Shown: one piece after another, positions 43,183-52,311 of the stretch
Position numbering within the stretch: position 1 is the stretch's first letter
How the letters are laid out: every line of letters begins with the position of its first letter
NCBI GenBank assembly: GCA_049115815.1
Contig: JAGDZO010000012.1
Location: 1 to 64,000 of the forward strand
Direction: 5' to 3'
Length of the DNA stretch: 64,000 nucleotides
Source: Marinoscillum sp049115815
GTDB lineage: Bacteria; Bacteroidota; Bacteroidia; Cytophagales; Cyclobacteriaceae
Made by a program: the position numbers and the translations under genes
The notes under the pieces: model-generated
Told to the model about the DNA's origin: nothing
Seen by the model: the letters and a program-made list of their open reading frames with translations, nothing else
The model's database searches: none

Positions 43183-44558
43183 TTCCCAGATCTGAAAAGT
43201 TCTTCGAAAGCATCGGAGAGCTTCCCAAATGCTTTGATTTCTATATCAAATTTGGACACGTCGATTCCCTTGATGTTGTACTTGGAAAGATAGATTTGCT
43301 TAAAACCAAGTTTAGCAGCCTCTGCCAACCTGGTTTCTATGCGGTTCACCGCTCGTATCTCTCCTCCTAGACCTACCTCACCAGCAAAACAAACACTGCT
43401 CGGAATAGCAATGTCATCAAAGGATGAAAACACTGCGGCACATATGGCCAGGTCAAGGGCTGGATCATTCACTTTCAATCCTCCAGCCAGATTTAAAAAT
43501 ATGTCTTGTGTACTGAGTCTCACGCCCAGTCTTTTTTCCAATACAGCCAAAAGCATATTTAGCCGTTTGCCATCAAAACCCGTGGTGCTCCGCTGTGGAG
43601 TGCCATAAGTAGCCACACTTACGAGCGCTTGCACCTCTATGATCAAAGCTCTGTTGCCCTCCAAGGTAGCTCCAATCCCTACTCCACTCAGATAGCCATC
43701 ACGGGGTGAAATCAATACCTCAGACGGATTAGTCACTTCTCTAAGACCTGTTTCGCGCATTTCATAGATGCCTATTTCGGAAGTAGATCCAAAGCGATTT
43801 TTACTTGTGCGCAAAATCCGATAAGAAAGATGCCGGTCCCCCTCAAACTGCAACACAGTATCCACCATATGCTCCAAGACTTTCGGTCCGGCAATGGCTC
43901 CATCTTTGTTGACATGGCCTATAAGAAACACAGGAACATTGGTCTGCTTGGCGTATTTCATCAGCTTGCCTGTGCATTCTCTCACCTGAGAAATAGACCC
44001 AACTGAAGCTTCTATTGCCTCCGTATGCAAAGTCTGTATCGAATCAATGATCAAAATCTCAGGTTTGAGTTGAGCGGCATGATTCATAATATTTGCCAGA
44101 GAAGTCTCAGCAAGTAGGTAACAGTTCTCAGCACGAATCCCGATCCTTTCTGCCCGCATTCTGATCTGATCTAGGCTTTCTTCACCAGATGCATACAACA
44201 CTTTGGTTTCTTTCATCCGAATAGCCATCTGTAGCAGTAACGTGGATTTACCAATGCCCGGCTCTCCGCCAATAAGTATCAATGACCCAGGCACTATTCC
44301 CCCTCCCAAAGTTCGGTTGAGCTCTTCGGTGGTTGTCTTCAGTCTATGATGCTCATCGAAGACTACATCTTGTATTTTCTGTGGTTGATTGCGAACAGGT
44401 TCCTCTCCCTGCCATACTTCCTTATCGGTTGTCCCTGCTTTGGTGACTACTTCTTCTACATATGTATTCCATTCGTTGCAAGCGGGACACTTGCCTACCC
44501 ATTTGGCGGAGTTAGCTCCACAGTTTTGGCAATAAAAAGTTGTTCTGGATTTAGCCAT
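43179..44558 (-). CDS. radA: DNA repair protein RadA (Sms)
   Basis: This 459-aa RecA-like branch-migration helicase has an N-terminal zinc finger (CQNCGANSAKWVGKCPAC), Walker A GGEPGIGKSTLLLQ near residue 98, and the RadA motif KNRFGS near 256. A C-terminal Lon-protease-like domain (about 290-459) carries GGLKVNDPALDLAI and GEVGLGGEIRAV. It has the full normal length. Its end overlaps the convergent DUF5723 gene by 4 bases. Confidence 0.96.
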   Translation of the reverse strand: MAKSRTTFYCQNCGANSAKWVGKCPACNEWNTYVEEVVTKAGTTDKEVWQGEEPVRNQPQKIQDVVFDEHHRLKTTTEELNRTLGGGIVPGSLILIGGEPGIGKSTLLLQMAIRMKETKVLYASGEESLDQIRMRAERIGIRAENCYLLAETSLANIMNHAAQLKPEILIIDSIQTLHTEAIEASVGSISQVRECTGKLMKYAKQTNVPVFLIGHVNKDGAIAGPKVLEHMVDTVLQFEGDRHLSYRILRTSKNRFGSTSEIGIYEMRETGLREVTNPSEVLISPRDGYLSGVGIGATLEGNRALIIEVQALVSVATYGTPQRSTTGFDGKRLNMLLAVLEKRLGVRLSTQDIFLNLAGGLKVNDPALDLAICAAVFSSFDDIAIPSSVCFAGEVGLGGEIRAVNRIETRLAEAAKLGFKQIYLSKYNIKGIDVSKFDIEIKAFGKLSDAFEELFRSGN

Positions 44559-44616
44559 TTATAAATATTCGCAAAGGCAATTTATAGATAGAAATTATGA
44601 TTTGAGTCAATCAATA

Positions 44617-45732
44617 TTAGAAGATGAAATCTCTGAAATTTTCATTATGAATAGTCACTACATTCGTCTCATATGTAGCTTCAAATAATTTTGGAATTTT
44701 CGCTCTGGCGTTTGGGTTCCATTTGAATTCATAAGCGTTCAATCTAGTGGCTTCCGCTTCTACATAATCTACCTCCTGTTGCTGCTTTGTCCTCCAAAAA
44801 TAGTGCTTAGCTAAACTCCCAGAATAAGTCAATTTTTTCCTTCGTTCTGAGATTAAGAAATTCTCCCATAGCATGCCTCTATCATTTCTTACTTCTAAAG
44901 GATCAAAATTTCCAATAATAGCATTTCGAACCCCATTATCAACAAAATATATTTTCTGATTGGTTCTTATTTCACTTCGCAGATTTCTACTAAAGCTGCT
45001 CAACCGAAAAATGACATAGGTTTGTTCCAAAATTGTTATGTAACTACTTATGGTATTTTTGTCGACTCCCACTGTTTGTGCCAGCTCATTATAGCTCACC
45101 TCACTACCAACCTGAAGCGCAAGTGCCATGAGCAATTTCTCTAGAACCTGGGGCTTTCTGATCCCAGAAAATGCCAAAATGTCTTTGAACAAGTAGCTAT
45201 CCGAGAGGTTCTTCAAAACCTCCACTTCACTTCCCAAGTGATTAATTACATCAGGATACATTCCATAAATAAGTCTCTGCTCAAGCTGTTGTTCAGCCTT
45301 GAGATACCCAACGTGATCTTGAAATTCTTGCCAAGAAATAGGATATAGTTTGAATTCCCATTTTCTGCCAGTCAATGGCTCGTTTGTTTGATTACTCAAC
45401 TCGAAAGCCGATGAGCCGCTCACGATCAATTGTACATTATCCAACTGATCCGTGATAAGCTTTAGCGTAATCCCGATATTCTCAATTCGCTGTGCCTCAT
45501 CTACAAAAACTAAGGTGTGCCTTCCTATAATCCCCTTGATTTGTTCGGTATTTGGATTCGTCAATAGTTTTCTTGTTGTGGGATCATCGCCATTCAAAAA
45601 GAGAAATTCCTCCCCTTTTAGAATGCTATTAATAAGCGTGGTTTTTCCAACCTGACGTGGGCCAATCAGGAAGATGACTTTACCGCTTTTAAATTTAGCT
45701 AAAAGCTGATTTGAAATAGTTCTTTGAATCAT
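44617..45732 (-). CDS. DUF4143-type AAA ATPase (ATP-binding protein)
   Basis: This 371-aa protein has an N-terminal AAA_14 domain, with P-loop LIGPRQVGKTTLINS (about 22-36), Walker B TLVFVDEAQRIENIG (about 72) and sensor IVSGSSAFELSN. A winged-helix region (about 200-245) follows, then a C-terminal DUF4143 nuclease-like domain ending with HYFWRTKQQQEVDYVEA and YEFKWN, which matches the restriction-endonuclease-like ExK core. The family is widespread in Bacteroidota and its function is unknown, possibly defence- or mobile-element-linked. Its promoter contains two tandem 28-bp repeats. Confidence 0.88.
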   Translation of the reverse strand: MIQRTISNQLLAKFKSGKVIFLIGPRQVGKTTLINSILKGEEFLFLNGDDPTTRKLLTNPNTEQIKGIIGRHTLVFVDEAQRIENIGITLKLITDQLDNVQLIVSGSSAFELSNQTNEPLTGRKWEFKLYPISWQEFQDHVGYLKAEQQLEQRLIYGMYPDVINHLGSEVEVLKNLSDSYLFKDILAFSGIRKPQVLEKLLMALALQVGSEVSYNELAQTVGVDKNTISSYITILEQTYVIFRLSSFSRNLRSEIRTNQKIYFVDNGVRNAIIGNFDPLEVRNDRGMLWENFLISERRKKLTYSGSLAKHYFWRTKQQQEVDYVEAEATRLNAYEFKWNPNARAKIPKLFEATYETNVVTIHNENFRDFIF

Positions 45733-45745
45733 TGGGGGCTCATTC

Positions 45746-45805
45746 TATTCACCAAAAGTAATGCTTTTTAGTGCTCTTATTCACCAAAAGTAATGCTTTT
45801 TAGTG
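45746..45805. repeat. two tandem 28-bp repeats, each an imperfect palindrome, at the DUF4143 promoter
   Basis: Copies at 45746-45773 and 45778-45805 are identical over 28 bp with a 32-bp period (three helical turns). Each contains CACCAAAAG..CTTTTTAGTG, an imperfect inverted repeat. On the minus strand each carries TACTTTTG, an exact TAnnTTTG -7 element. They begin 14 bases upstream of the ATPase start, so they probably act as a double operator or promoter. A third partial ATTCAC follows at about 45811. The rest of the gap up to 46050 shows nothing else I can name. Confidence 0.8.
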
Positions 45806-46086
45806 ATTACATTCACTTATAGTCACAATATCGAAAGAAACATTTCTATCTCCTTACCATTCTTTTTAGCTCATCAACAAATTAGTTAAAAGAAAAACAT
45901 AATTTGTGTCTACCCATTTTACGGCATAAATGCCCATTTGTGGGTAGATAGTGATACTTTTTATTAACCATTATTTACAATAATCCTAAGGCTCACTTCT
46001 CTACATAACCGCTCTGATACACTCTTGCATGCTTGGTCTAACAGTTATAAATTATTGACATACACCAGATAATTGGGTTTATCATT

Positions 46087-46650
46087 TTGACCCTTGGCTT
46101 AGCGAGCTACTCCTCCGCTCAAGATTCCTATCTAGGATTTAAACTGGGATACAATCAATCACAACTTAAGGTCACAGAAACAGGCAGCGTATCTCTCAAG
46201 GATCATCGAGGTATTAATGCTTCTTTTGTATTGAGCACTAAGAACAAGAATTTTGGGTTATCGCTCGAACCCGGCTATATTCTTAAGCGGTCTAGGGTTG
46301 ATAATGATACCTTAGACTATTTCTTTCACAACATCAACTTGCCATTTACTTTTGATCTTTATCTCAATGAGAAAATCAAGCTAAACGCAGGTCCTGAATT
46401 AACCTATCTCGCAAAAGCAACCAACAATTTGAATGACACCACCAAACAAAATCTAGGTGATATCTACACTCGTAAATGGGACTTGGGTGGTGTGGTCAGC
46501 GCCAGCTATTCCGTATCCTATTTTATGGATCTAGGTATCCGCTACAGCCGGAGCTTTACCAAAATCAGCAAACAGGACTTGTTTATTGAACGCAGAGATA
46601 TCTACAATCAATACCTCCAGTTTTACATTCTGCTTAAAATAGCTAATTAG
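46087..46650 (+). CDS. outer-membrane beta-barrel protein (PorT-like), start uncertain
   Basis: This small barrel protein of about 187 aa has LGFKLGYNQSQLKV, FVLSTKNKNFGLSLEPGYILKRSR and LGIRYSRSFTKISK as typical alternating strands. The signal peptide ends SYSSAQ. The only in-frame conventional start after the upstream stop (46048-46050) is TTG at 46087, which gives a signal peptide too short and uncharged. The hydrophobic core IIGFIILTLGLA begins upstream, so translation may start at an ATT near 46051, or the original start codon is lost. It is convergent with pheA (4-base overlap). Confidence 0.65.
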   Translation: MTLGLASYSSAQDSYLGFKLGYNQSQLKVTETGSVSLKDHRGINASFVLSTKNKNFGLSLEPGYILKRSRVDNDTLDYFFHNINLPFTFDLYLNEKIKLNAGPELTYLAKATNNLNDTTKQNLGDIYTRKWDLGGVVSASYSVSYFMDLGIRYSRSFTKISKQDLFIERRDIYNQYLQFYILLKIAN

Positions 46651-47714
46651 CACAGCTGTACATAGCTCCCCAGCCAAGTCAAGTTGTCCTTATATGGCTT
46701 AATGGTGTTTTGAATGACCGGATCGTTGAAGTGACCTTCAAACTCTACGAAAAAGACATATTTAAAAGTTGTGCCCTGCTTTGCTGGTCTACTCTCGACT
46801 TTGCATAAGTTGATACCGGCATTTTGAAAATGCTGTAGAAATCTCACCAACGAACCTGGCTCATCAGGCAGATTAGCTATAACAGAAGTCTTATCCTGGC
46901 CGCTCACTTGATTGACAAAATTCTGACTGATGATCAAGAAGCGGGTCTGATTGTCCGCTGAATCCTGAATGTTGCTATAAAGAATGGGCAAATGATATTG
47001 TCTTGCGGCAATTGGCGCACAAATGGCAGCAGCTCCATCCTCTTCCTTAGCCAATTGACATGCTCTGCTCGTAGAACTCACAGGCACAAGTTTTACCTGA
47101 TGCTTGAAATAATCATTGAGGAAGTTTTTGCATTGTCTAAAGGCAATGTCTCTGGAGTATACCGTATGGATCCCCTCTAAATTTTCTTCTTTAGAAGCAA
47201 AAGCAAAATGAATCGGCAGCACGATCTCAGCTGCAATGTGAAGCTTATGCTGCGCCAGTAAATCTATTGTTTCTTGGACAGTGCCTTCCTGATTGTTCTC
47301 AATAGGAACCACACCGAATCTAGCTCGAGAGGTCTTTACTGATTCAAAAACTGCCGTGATAGAGTCCAATGGAATATAGTCGCTCATGGCACCATATCTA
47401 CTCTCGGCAGCTTGGTGCGTAAAGCTCCCTTCTGGCCCCAGATAAGATACCCTTTCCGGTAATTCGTAATTACGGCTCACCGCAAAGATCTCAAAGAAAA
47501 TGGCCTCTATCGCTCCTCTTGTTAAGCTCCCGTTGCTATTCTGCTCCAGTCTATCAATGATAGCTTTTTCACGTTCTGGTCGGTAAATAGCAGATTTGTC
47601 TGTTCGCTTGAACTCACCCACCTGTTTTACCACATCCATCCTCTGATTCAGTAACTTGATCAACTCATCATCAAGCGAATCTATTTCTTTACGTAACTCG
47701 TCCAGCATTGTCAT
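46647..47714 (-). CDS. pheA: chorismate mutase / prephenate dehydratase
   Basis: This bifunctional P-protein of 355 aa has an N-terminal AroQ chorismate mutase domain (LRKEIDSLDDELIKLLNQRM, about 5-90). The prephenate dehydratase domain (about 95-270) carries VSYLGPEGSFTHQAA and the catalytic segment IQDSADNQTRFLII. The ACT regulatory domain (about 280-350) has PGSLVRFLQHFQNAGINLCKVESRP, the ESRP motif for Phe binding. It converts chorismate to phenylpyruvate and should be feedback-inhibited by Phe. The start is ATG 47714 (or 47708); an earlier start at 47756 adds a sequence unlike the family. Confidence 0.94.
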   Translation of the reverse strand: MTMLDELRKEIDSLDDELIKLLNQRMDVVKQVGEFKRTDKSAIYRPEREKAIIDRLEQNSNGSLTRGAIEAIFFEIFAVSRNYELPERVSYLGPEGSFTHQAAESRYGAMSDYIPLDSITAVFESVKTSRARFGVVPIENNQEGTVQETIDLLAQHKLHIAAEIVLPIHFAFASKEENLEGIHTVYSRDIAFRQCKNFLNDYFKHQVKLVPVSSTSRACQLAKEEDGAAAICAPIAARQYHLPILYSNIQDSADNQTRFLIISQNFVNQVSGQDKTSVIANLPDEPGSLVRFLQHFQNAGINLCKVESRPAKQGTTFKYVFFVEFEGHFNDPVIQNTIKPYKDNLTWLGSYVQLC

Positions 47715-47776
47715 TAAGTGAAAAAATGATTGGCTAAAATAACCCAAGCCCTGCACAATTACGAGGAAAATTGTGA

Positions 47777-47807
47777 TTGGTAAAGTGAGGGTCTTCTACT
47801 AATTTTG
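47777..47807 (+). promoter_or_regulatory. well-matched Bacteroidota promoter of glyA
   Basis: TTG at 47777-47779 (-33) and TAATTTTG at 47800-47807 (-7, TAnnTTTG) are separated by 20 bases, the expected spacing. It would leave a 5' leader of about 50 bases before the glyA ATG. Confidence 0.65.
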
Positions 47808-47866
47808 CCGCTTCATAATCCTTGGACTACAGAAGTCACCCTACCAAGCCAAAAAAAGAATAGAAA

Positions 47867-49138
47867 ATGACTAGAGACGAGAAATTATTCGCACTGATTG
47901 ATCAGGAAAAAAAGAGACAGATTGAAGGTATTGAGCTAATCGCTTCAGAAAACTTCGCTTCTCCTCAAGTAATGGAAGCTGCGGGTAGCGTGTTGACTAA
48001 TAAGTACGCTGAAGGTCTCCCAGGTAAGCGATACTACGGCGGTTGTGAAGTAGTAGATCAAGTAGAGTCTCTTGCAATAGAGCGTGTCAAGGAACTTTTT
48101 GGCGCCAACTGGGCAAACGTACAGCCTCACTCCGGTGCTCAGGCCAATGCAGCCGTATTCCTAGCATGTCTAAATCCTGGTGATAGCATTTTGGGTTTTG
48201 ACCTCTCGCATGGTGGCCACCTATCTCATGGTTCTCCTGTCAACATCTCTGGGAAATACTTTGACGCTCATTTTTATGGTGTGGAAGAAGACTCAGGGCT
48301 GATAGACATGGATAAAGTAGAGGCTAAGGCCAAAGAAGTGAAGCCAAAAATGATGATTTGCGGTGCTTCTGCTTATTCTAGAGATTGGGATTATGAAAGG
48401 TTTAGGAGCATAGCGGATGAAGTAGGGGCTGTCCTATTGGCGGATATTTCGCATCCTTCTGGGCTTATAGCGAGAGGATTGCTCAATGACCCATTGGACT
48501 TCTGTCATATAGTAACTACCACCACTCACAAAACCCTCCGTGGGCCAAGAGGTGGGCTCATAATGGTAAGAGAGGATATTGATAACCCGTTTGGCATCAC
48601 TACAGCGAAGGGGACAATCAGAAAAATGAGTTCTATATTGGACTCTGGTGTATTCCCAGGAACACAAGGTGGCCCATTGGAGCACATCATTGCAGCGAAA
48701 GCTGTGGCCTTTGGCGAAGCTCTAAGTGATGAGTATATGGACTATATCATGCAGGTGAAGAAAAACGCTAAAGTAATGGCAGAAGCATTTGTAACAAAGG
48801 GGTACAACATCATCTCTGGGGGCACAGACAACCACATGATGCTACTTGATCTTAGATCGAAAAATTTGACTGGAAAAGATGCTGAAAATGCATTGGTGAG
48901 AGCAGATATTACCGTGAACAAAAACATGGTGCCGTTTGACGATAAATCACCTTTCATCACATCAGGGATGCGTGTAGGAACTGCTGCCATTACCACTAGG
49001 GGAATGAAAGAAGCTGACATGACCAAAATCGTGGATTTGATAGATCAGGTGATTACCAACTTCACGGATGATGAGGCAATAGCCAATGTCAAAAAATCAG
49101 TGAATTCTTGGATGAACGATTTTCCTCTTTACTCTTAA
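47867..49138 (+). CDS. glyA: serine hydroxymethyltransferase
   Basis: This 423-aa PLP enzyme interconverts serine and glycine with tetrahydrofolate. It has IELIASENFASPQVMEA, NKYAEGLPGKRYYGGCEVVD, GANWANVQPHSGAQAN and the PLP Lys in VTTTTHKTLRGPRGG (about residue 221). Its length and motifs are standard. A strong promoter lies upstream. It is followed 3 bases later by tatC, so glyA-tatC-rpiB form one transcription unit. Confidence 0.97.
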   Translation: MTRDEKLFALIDQEKKRQIEGIELIASENFASPQVMEAAGSVLTNKYAEGLPGKRYYGGCEVVDQVESLAIERVKELFGANWANVQPHSGAQANAAVFLACLNPGDSILGFDLSHGGHLSHGSPVNISGKYFDAHFYGVEEDSGLIDMDKVEAKAKEVKPKMMICGASAYSRDWDYERFRSIADEVGAVLLADISHPSGLIARGLLNDPLDFCHIVTTTTHKTLRGPRGGLIMVREDIDNPFGITTAKGTIRKMSSILDSGVFPGTQGGPLEHIIAAKAVAFGEALSDEYMDYIMQVKKNAKVMAEAFVTKGYNIISGGTDNHMMLLDLRSKNLTGKDAENALVRADITVNKNMVPFDDKSPFITSGMRVGTAAITTRGMKEADMTKIVDLIDQVITNFTDDEAIANVKKSVNSWMNDFPLYS

Positions 49139-49141
49139 AAA

Positions 49142-49981
49142 ATGCCATTAGACCAAATTGGTGAGGAGAGCGAAGCAGAAATGACCTTTCTGGACCACCT
49201 GGAAGAACTCAGGTGGCATCTAATCAGATCTCTTATTGCCATTATGGTATTTGCAGTGGGGGCTTTTGCTGCGAAAACGCTGGTGTTTCATACCATCATA
49301 TTGGGCCCCAGCCGAATAGATTTTTGGACATATGAAATGCTCTGTCAGCTCTCCGCGCTGCTAAGCACTCCTGCTTTGTGTATTGATGAATTACCCTTCA
49401 TCATTCAGAGTAGGCAGATGACTGGGCAGTTTTCTATGCATGTTACTTCTTCCTTTGTCATAGGAATCATCTGTGCGTTTCCCTATGCCTTTTGGGAAAT
49501 CTGGAGATTTATCAAACCCGGACTCTATCCTAGAGAACAACGCGCCGCAAGGGGTGCCACCTTCTATGTAAGTTTCTTGTTCATCGTAGGAGTACTATTC
49601 GGGTATTTCATTGTAACTCCTATCTCCATCAACTTCCTATCCAACTATCAGCTTGATCCCACGATCCTAAACGAATTTGATATCGTTTCCTACGTATCTA
49701 CGGTGATCACCTTGATCTTGGCTTGCGGCATCTTATTTCAATTGCCCATTGTCGTGTACTTCTTGACTAAGGCAGGATTGGTAACACCTGAGCTCATGAA
49801 GAAGTATAGGAAACATGCCATAGTTGCCATATTGGTCTTAGGCGCTATGCTCACGCCTCCCGATCCTTTCAGTCAAATATTAATAGCCCTTCCTTTGTTC
49901 GGGCTATATCAAGTGAGCATTTTTATATCAAAAAGGGTCATATCAAAAGATATGCAATCATCTGAACTGACAACACCATGA
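49142..49981 (+). CDS. tatC: Sec-independent translocase TatC
   Basis: This 279-aa polytopic protein has the TatC N-terminus MTFLDHLEELRWHLIRSL, six predicted helices, and the conserved FPYAFWEIWRFIKPGLYPREQR in the first periplasmic-cytoplasmic region. It recognises twin-arginine signals with TatA and TatB partners, which are not in this window. The insertion after helix 1 (about 45-85) is longer than in E. coli, as is common in Bacteroidota. Its stop overlaps the rpiB start by 4 bases. Confidence 0.95.
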   Translation: MPLDQIGEESEAEMTFLDHLEELRWHLIRSLIAIMVFAVGAFAAKTLVFHTIILGPSRIDFWTYEMLCQLSALLSTPALCIDELPFIIQSRQMTGQFSMHVTSSFVIGIICAFPYAFWEIWRFIKPGLYPREQRAARGATFYVSFLFIVGVLFGYFIVTPISINFLSNYQLDPTILNEFDIVSYVSTVITLILACGILFQLPIVVYFLTKAGLVTPELMKKYRKHAIVAILVLGAMLTPPDPFSQILIALPLFGLYQVSIFISKRVISKDMQSSELTTP

Positions 49982-50412
49982 GTAAGACCATAGCCATAGG
50001 CGGAGATCACGCCGGATATTATCACAAAGAAAAACTCGTAGTGGCACTACAAGAAGCCGGCTACCATGTCAAAGATTTTGGCCCTTTTTCTGCTGATTCT
50101 GCTGATTATCCAGACTTTGTTCACCCTGCCTGCAATGCCATAGAAGCAGGAGAGTGTGATTTTGGCGTGCTTGTCTGTGGAAGTGGGCAGGGCGTAGCGA
50201 TGACTGCCAATAAGCATCAGGCTATAAGAGCGGCACTTTGTTGGGATACTGACTTGGCGGCAGTTACACGCCAGCACAATAACTCCAATGTCATCTGTAT
50301 TGCGGCACGATGGACGGCCTACGAAATGGCCGAAAGTATTGTGAAGACCTTTCTAGAGACTGATTTCGAAGGAGGAAGACATCAAAAAAGAGTGGATAAA
50401 ATCAGTTGTTGA
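49978..50412 (+). CDS. rpiB: ribose-5-phosphate isomerase B
   Basis: This 144-aa protein has IAIGGDHAGYYHKEKLV near the N-terminus and the catalytic loop LVCGSGQGVAMTANKHQAIRAAL near residues 64-85. NNSNVICIAARWT follows. It interconverts ribose-5-phosphate and ribulose-5-phosphate in the pentose phosphate pathway. It is coupled to tatC by an ATGA overlap, and its end overlaps the convergent membrane-protein gene by 11 bases. Confidence 0.95.
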   Translation: MSKTIAIGGDHAGYYHKEKLVVALQEAGYHVKDFGPFSADSADYPDFVHPACNAIEAGECDFGVLVCGSGQGVAMTANKHQAIRAALCWDTDLAAVTRQHNNSNVICIAARWTAYEMAESIVKTFLETDFEGGRHQKRVDKISC

Positions 50413-51871
50413 TTTTAATGTATTTGTCTTCAGAGATTTGACGGTATTGGTTTCCAATATCCGGAAATCTTCTGAACATCTTAGGCGCAATTTCTAGCTT
50501 ATCGATGATCACATCTGCGTCTGAGCCAATTATGGCATCAGCCATTCTAGGAGACGCGTCATAGTAGTCCAAATCCTTAAGCTTAATGTGGGTGATGTAA
50601 TCATCCAGGAATGGACCTGTAAACTGGACATTTTGATATTCATTAATAGGCAATCCTATCCCCATCACCTTAGCTTTATCGGGAACATCTATTCTCGGAG
50701 GCTTCACCAAAATTGCCGAATCAGGATTAAACTTGATCCAAATCATAGGGTAAGCCACCAAGCCAACAATGATCACAATTGGCATCAAGAACCTCCAAAT
50801 TCGTTTCTTCAATTTCAGAAAGTACAAGACCATGAAAAAGGAAATGGTGGGTGCCAGATACACCATGTCTGAAGGCATCAAGTCTCTAGTCACAAATACG
50901 ATCAGTACCCCTGCCACCAAGAAAAAAATCATGACTTGCTGTATTTTCTGCTGATAGTTCGTCACACGCTCCGTAAAAATCACCGTGAGAGCTATCAACC
51001 ACGAAATCAGAAGCCCTGTGGAGATCTGCAAGTATTCGAAAAAGCTGACATAGTAAATTTTCGGCTTGGAGATACCGATAGTGAAAAAATCAAGAATGAA
51101 TTCTTGACCCGCGCGCCTCCAGATAAAGTATCCTAATACGATCAAGAAAACGATCAAAACTCCGTAGATAAAAAGCCCTAAACGTCTGGCAATAGCGGAG
51201 GAGAAAAGCAGAAAACTCAATAGAAAAATGGGAAAGAACACGATGGCAGGTAAATAAAAACCCGCTGCGAGACCAACATATATTCCTGATGTGACGAAGA
51301 GCTTATCTGTCACATCATTGCCTATCCTCCTAAATATCTGACCCAAAGACGTAAGCACAAAAGTAAGACTCATCAGCTGTGGTGATAGCGCAAAAAAATC
51401 CATGACCGATGACATGCATATGGCATAGAATAAGGCCGGGTAATAGGTGTTTTCGTCAAAGGCCTTGACTTTGATCAAAATACGATTGAAAATGCCGGCT
51501 TGCGCCAAGACCAACAGCGTACTAAGTGCCAAATGCACCCACCTACTCCTTCCGAAAATGAGGTCTATTGTCTTATAAACTAGCGCAGAAAGTGGCCCTG
51601 TATGATCATAAAGCTCCTTATACATGGTAAACCCATCTCCCAGTCGCTCACCTATGAGAAGGTATTTTAGCTCGGGAACAGAGAGTGGCAGCCCGACAGT
51701 TATCCACACCACACGAATGATCACTAGTATTAGAAATACCAGGAGAATTCTATAAGGATCATTGATTCTGAAAAGCTGCAGCAAGGTGGTTTCTATTAGC
51801 CGATTAAGAACCTCGAAATTAACAAATAATATCGAGCCCAATGAGCTTAAGATTGCGTTAGAAACAGCCAA
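50402..51871 (-). CDS. polytopic membrane protein, GT-C-like fold
   Basis: This 489-aa protein has about ten to twelve hydrophobic helices across residues 35-385 and a soluble C-terminal region (about 390-489). The first loop segment GDGFTMYKELYDHTGPLSALVYKTID resembles the acidic luminal loop of GT-C glycosyltransferases that use polyprenyl-phosphate sugars. I cannot name a family with certainty, and the role is unknown. It overlaps the convergent rpiB gene. Envelope glycosylation is an inference only. Confidence 0.65.
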   Translation of the reverse strand: MAVSNAILSSLGSILFVNFEVLNRLIETTLLQLFRINDPYRILLVFLILVIIRVVWITVGLPLSVPELKYLLIGERLGDGFTMYKELYDHTGPLSALVYKTIDLIFGRSRWVHLALSTLLVLAQAGIFNRILIKVKAFDENTYYPALFYAICMSSVMDFFALSPQLMSLTFVLTSLGQIFRRIGNDVTDKLFVTSGIYVGLAAGFYLPAIVFFPIFLLSFLLFSSAIARRLGLFIYGVLIVFLIVLGYFIWRRAGQEFILDFFTIGISKPKIYYVSFFEYLQISTGLLISWLIALTVIFTERVTNYQQKIQQVMIFFLVAGVLIVFVTRDLMPSDMVYLAPTISFFMVLYFLKLKKRIWRFLMPIVIIVGLVAYPMIWIKFNPDSAILVKPPRIDVPDKAKVMGIGLPINEYQNVQFTGPFLDDYITHIKLKDLDYYDASPRMADAIIGSDADVIIDKLEIAPKMFRRFPDIGNQYRQISEDKYIKINN

Positions 51872-51936
51872 ATGAACCAGATCACAAAAAAGAAGAAAGG
51901 AATCATCCGTTGCTCCGAATTATGGATATTTGCATC

Positions 51937-52311
51937 ATGACTCAGAACAAAAGGCAACACAAATTTGGTAGACAGATCCAAAAGGATCTAAGCGAAATTT
52001 TTCAGAGGGATACGCGACATTATTTTGGTAATGGTCTGGTGACGATCACTGCTGTGGAGATGTCTCCTGATCTGGGCCTAGCCAAAACCTATCTGAGCGT
52101 ATTCCCAATAAAGGAAACCGAAACTGTCTTCAAAAATCTTGAAGATAAAAAGAAGGAAGTTCGCCGACTTCTGGGAAACAAAATAGGGAAACAAGTGCGT
52201 ATTGTCCCTGAGCTGGTCTTTTATCATGATGATACCGAGGAACGTGCCTCGCATATGGACAAATTAATTGGTGGATTGGACATTCCAGCAGAAGAACCTG
52301 AGGAAGATTGA
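51937..52311 (+). CDS. rbfA: ribosome-binding factor A
   Basis: This 124-aa KH-like protein has KFGRQIQKDLSEIFQRD at the N-terminus, GLVTITAVEMSPDLGLAKTYLSVFP in the middle, and the C-terminal VPELVFYHDDTEERASHMDKLI. All match RbfA, which helps 30S maturation and cold adaptation. I chose the ATG at 51937 (MTQNKRQHKF); earlier starts at 51910 or 51922 would add nine or five residues. Its TGA overlaps the TTG start of the next gene. Confidence 0.93.
   Translation: MTQNKRQHKFGRQIQKDLSEIFQRDTRHYFGNGLVTITAVEMSPDLGLAKTYLSVFPIKETETVFKNLEDKKKEVRRLLGNKIGKQVRIVPELVFYHDDTEERASHMDKLIGGLDIPAEEPEED

Noticed and set aside
51700..51708. Another perfect DnaA box (TTATCCACA)
   Set aside because: It lies alone inside the coding sequence of the GT-C-like membrane protein. 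One such box per window is expected by chance.
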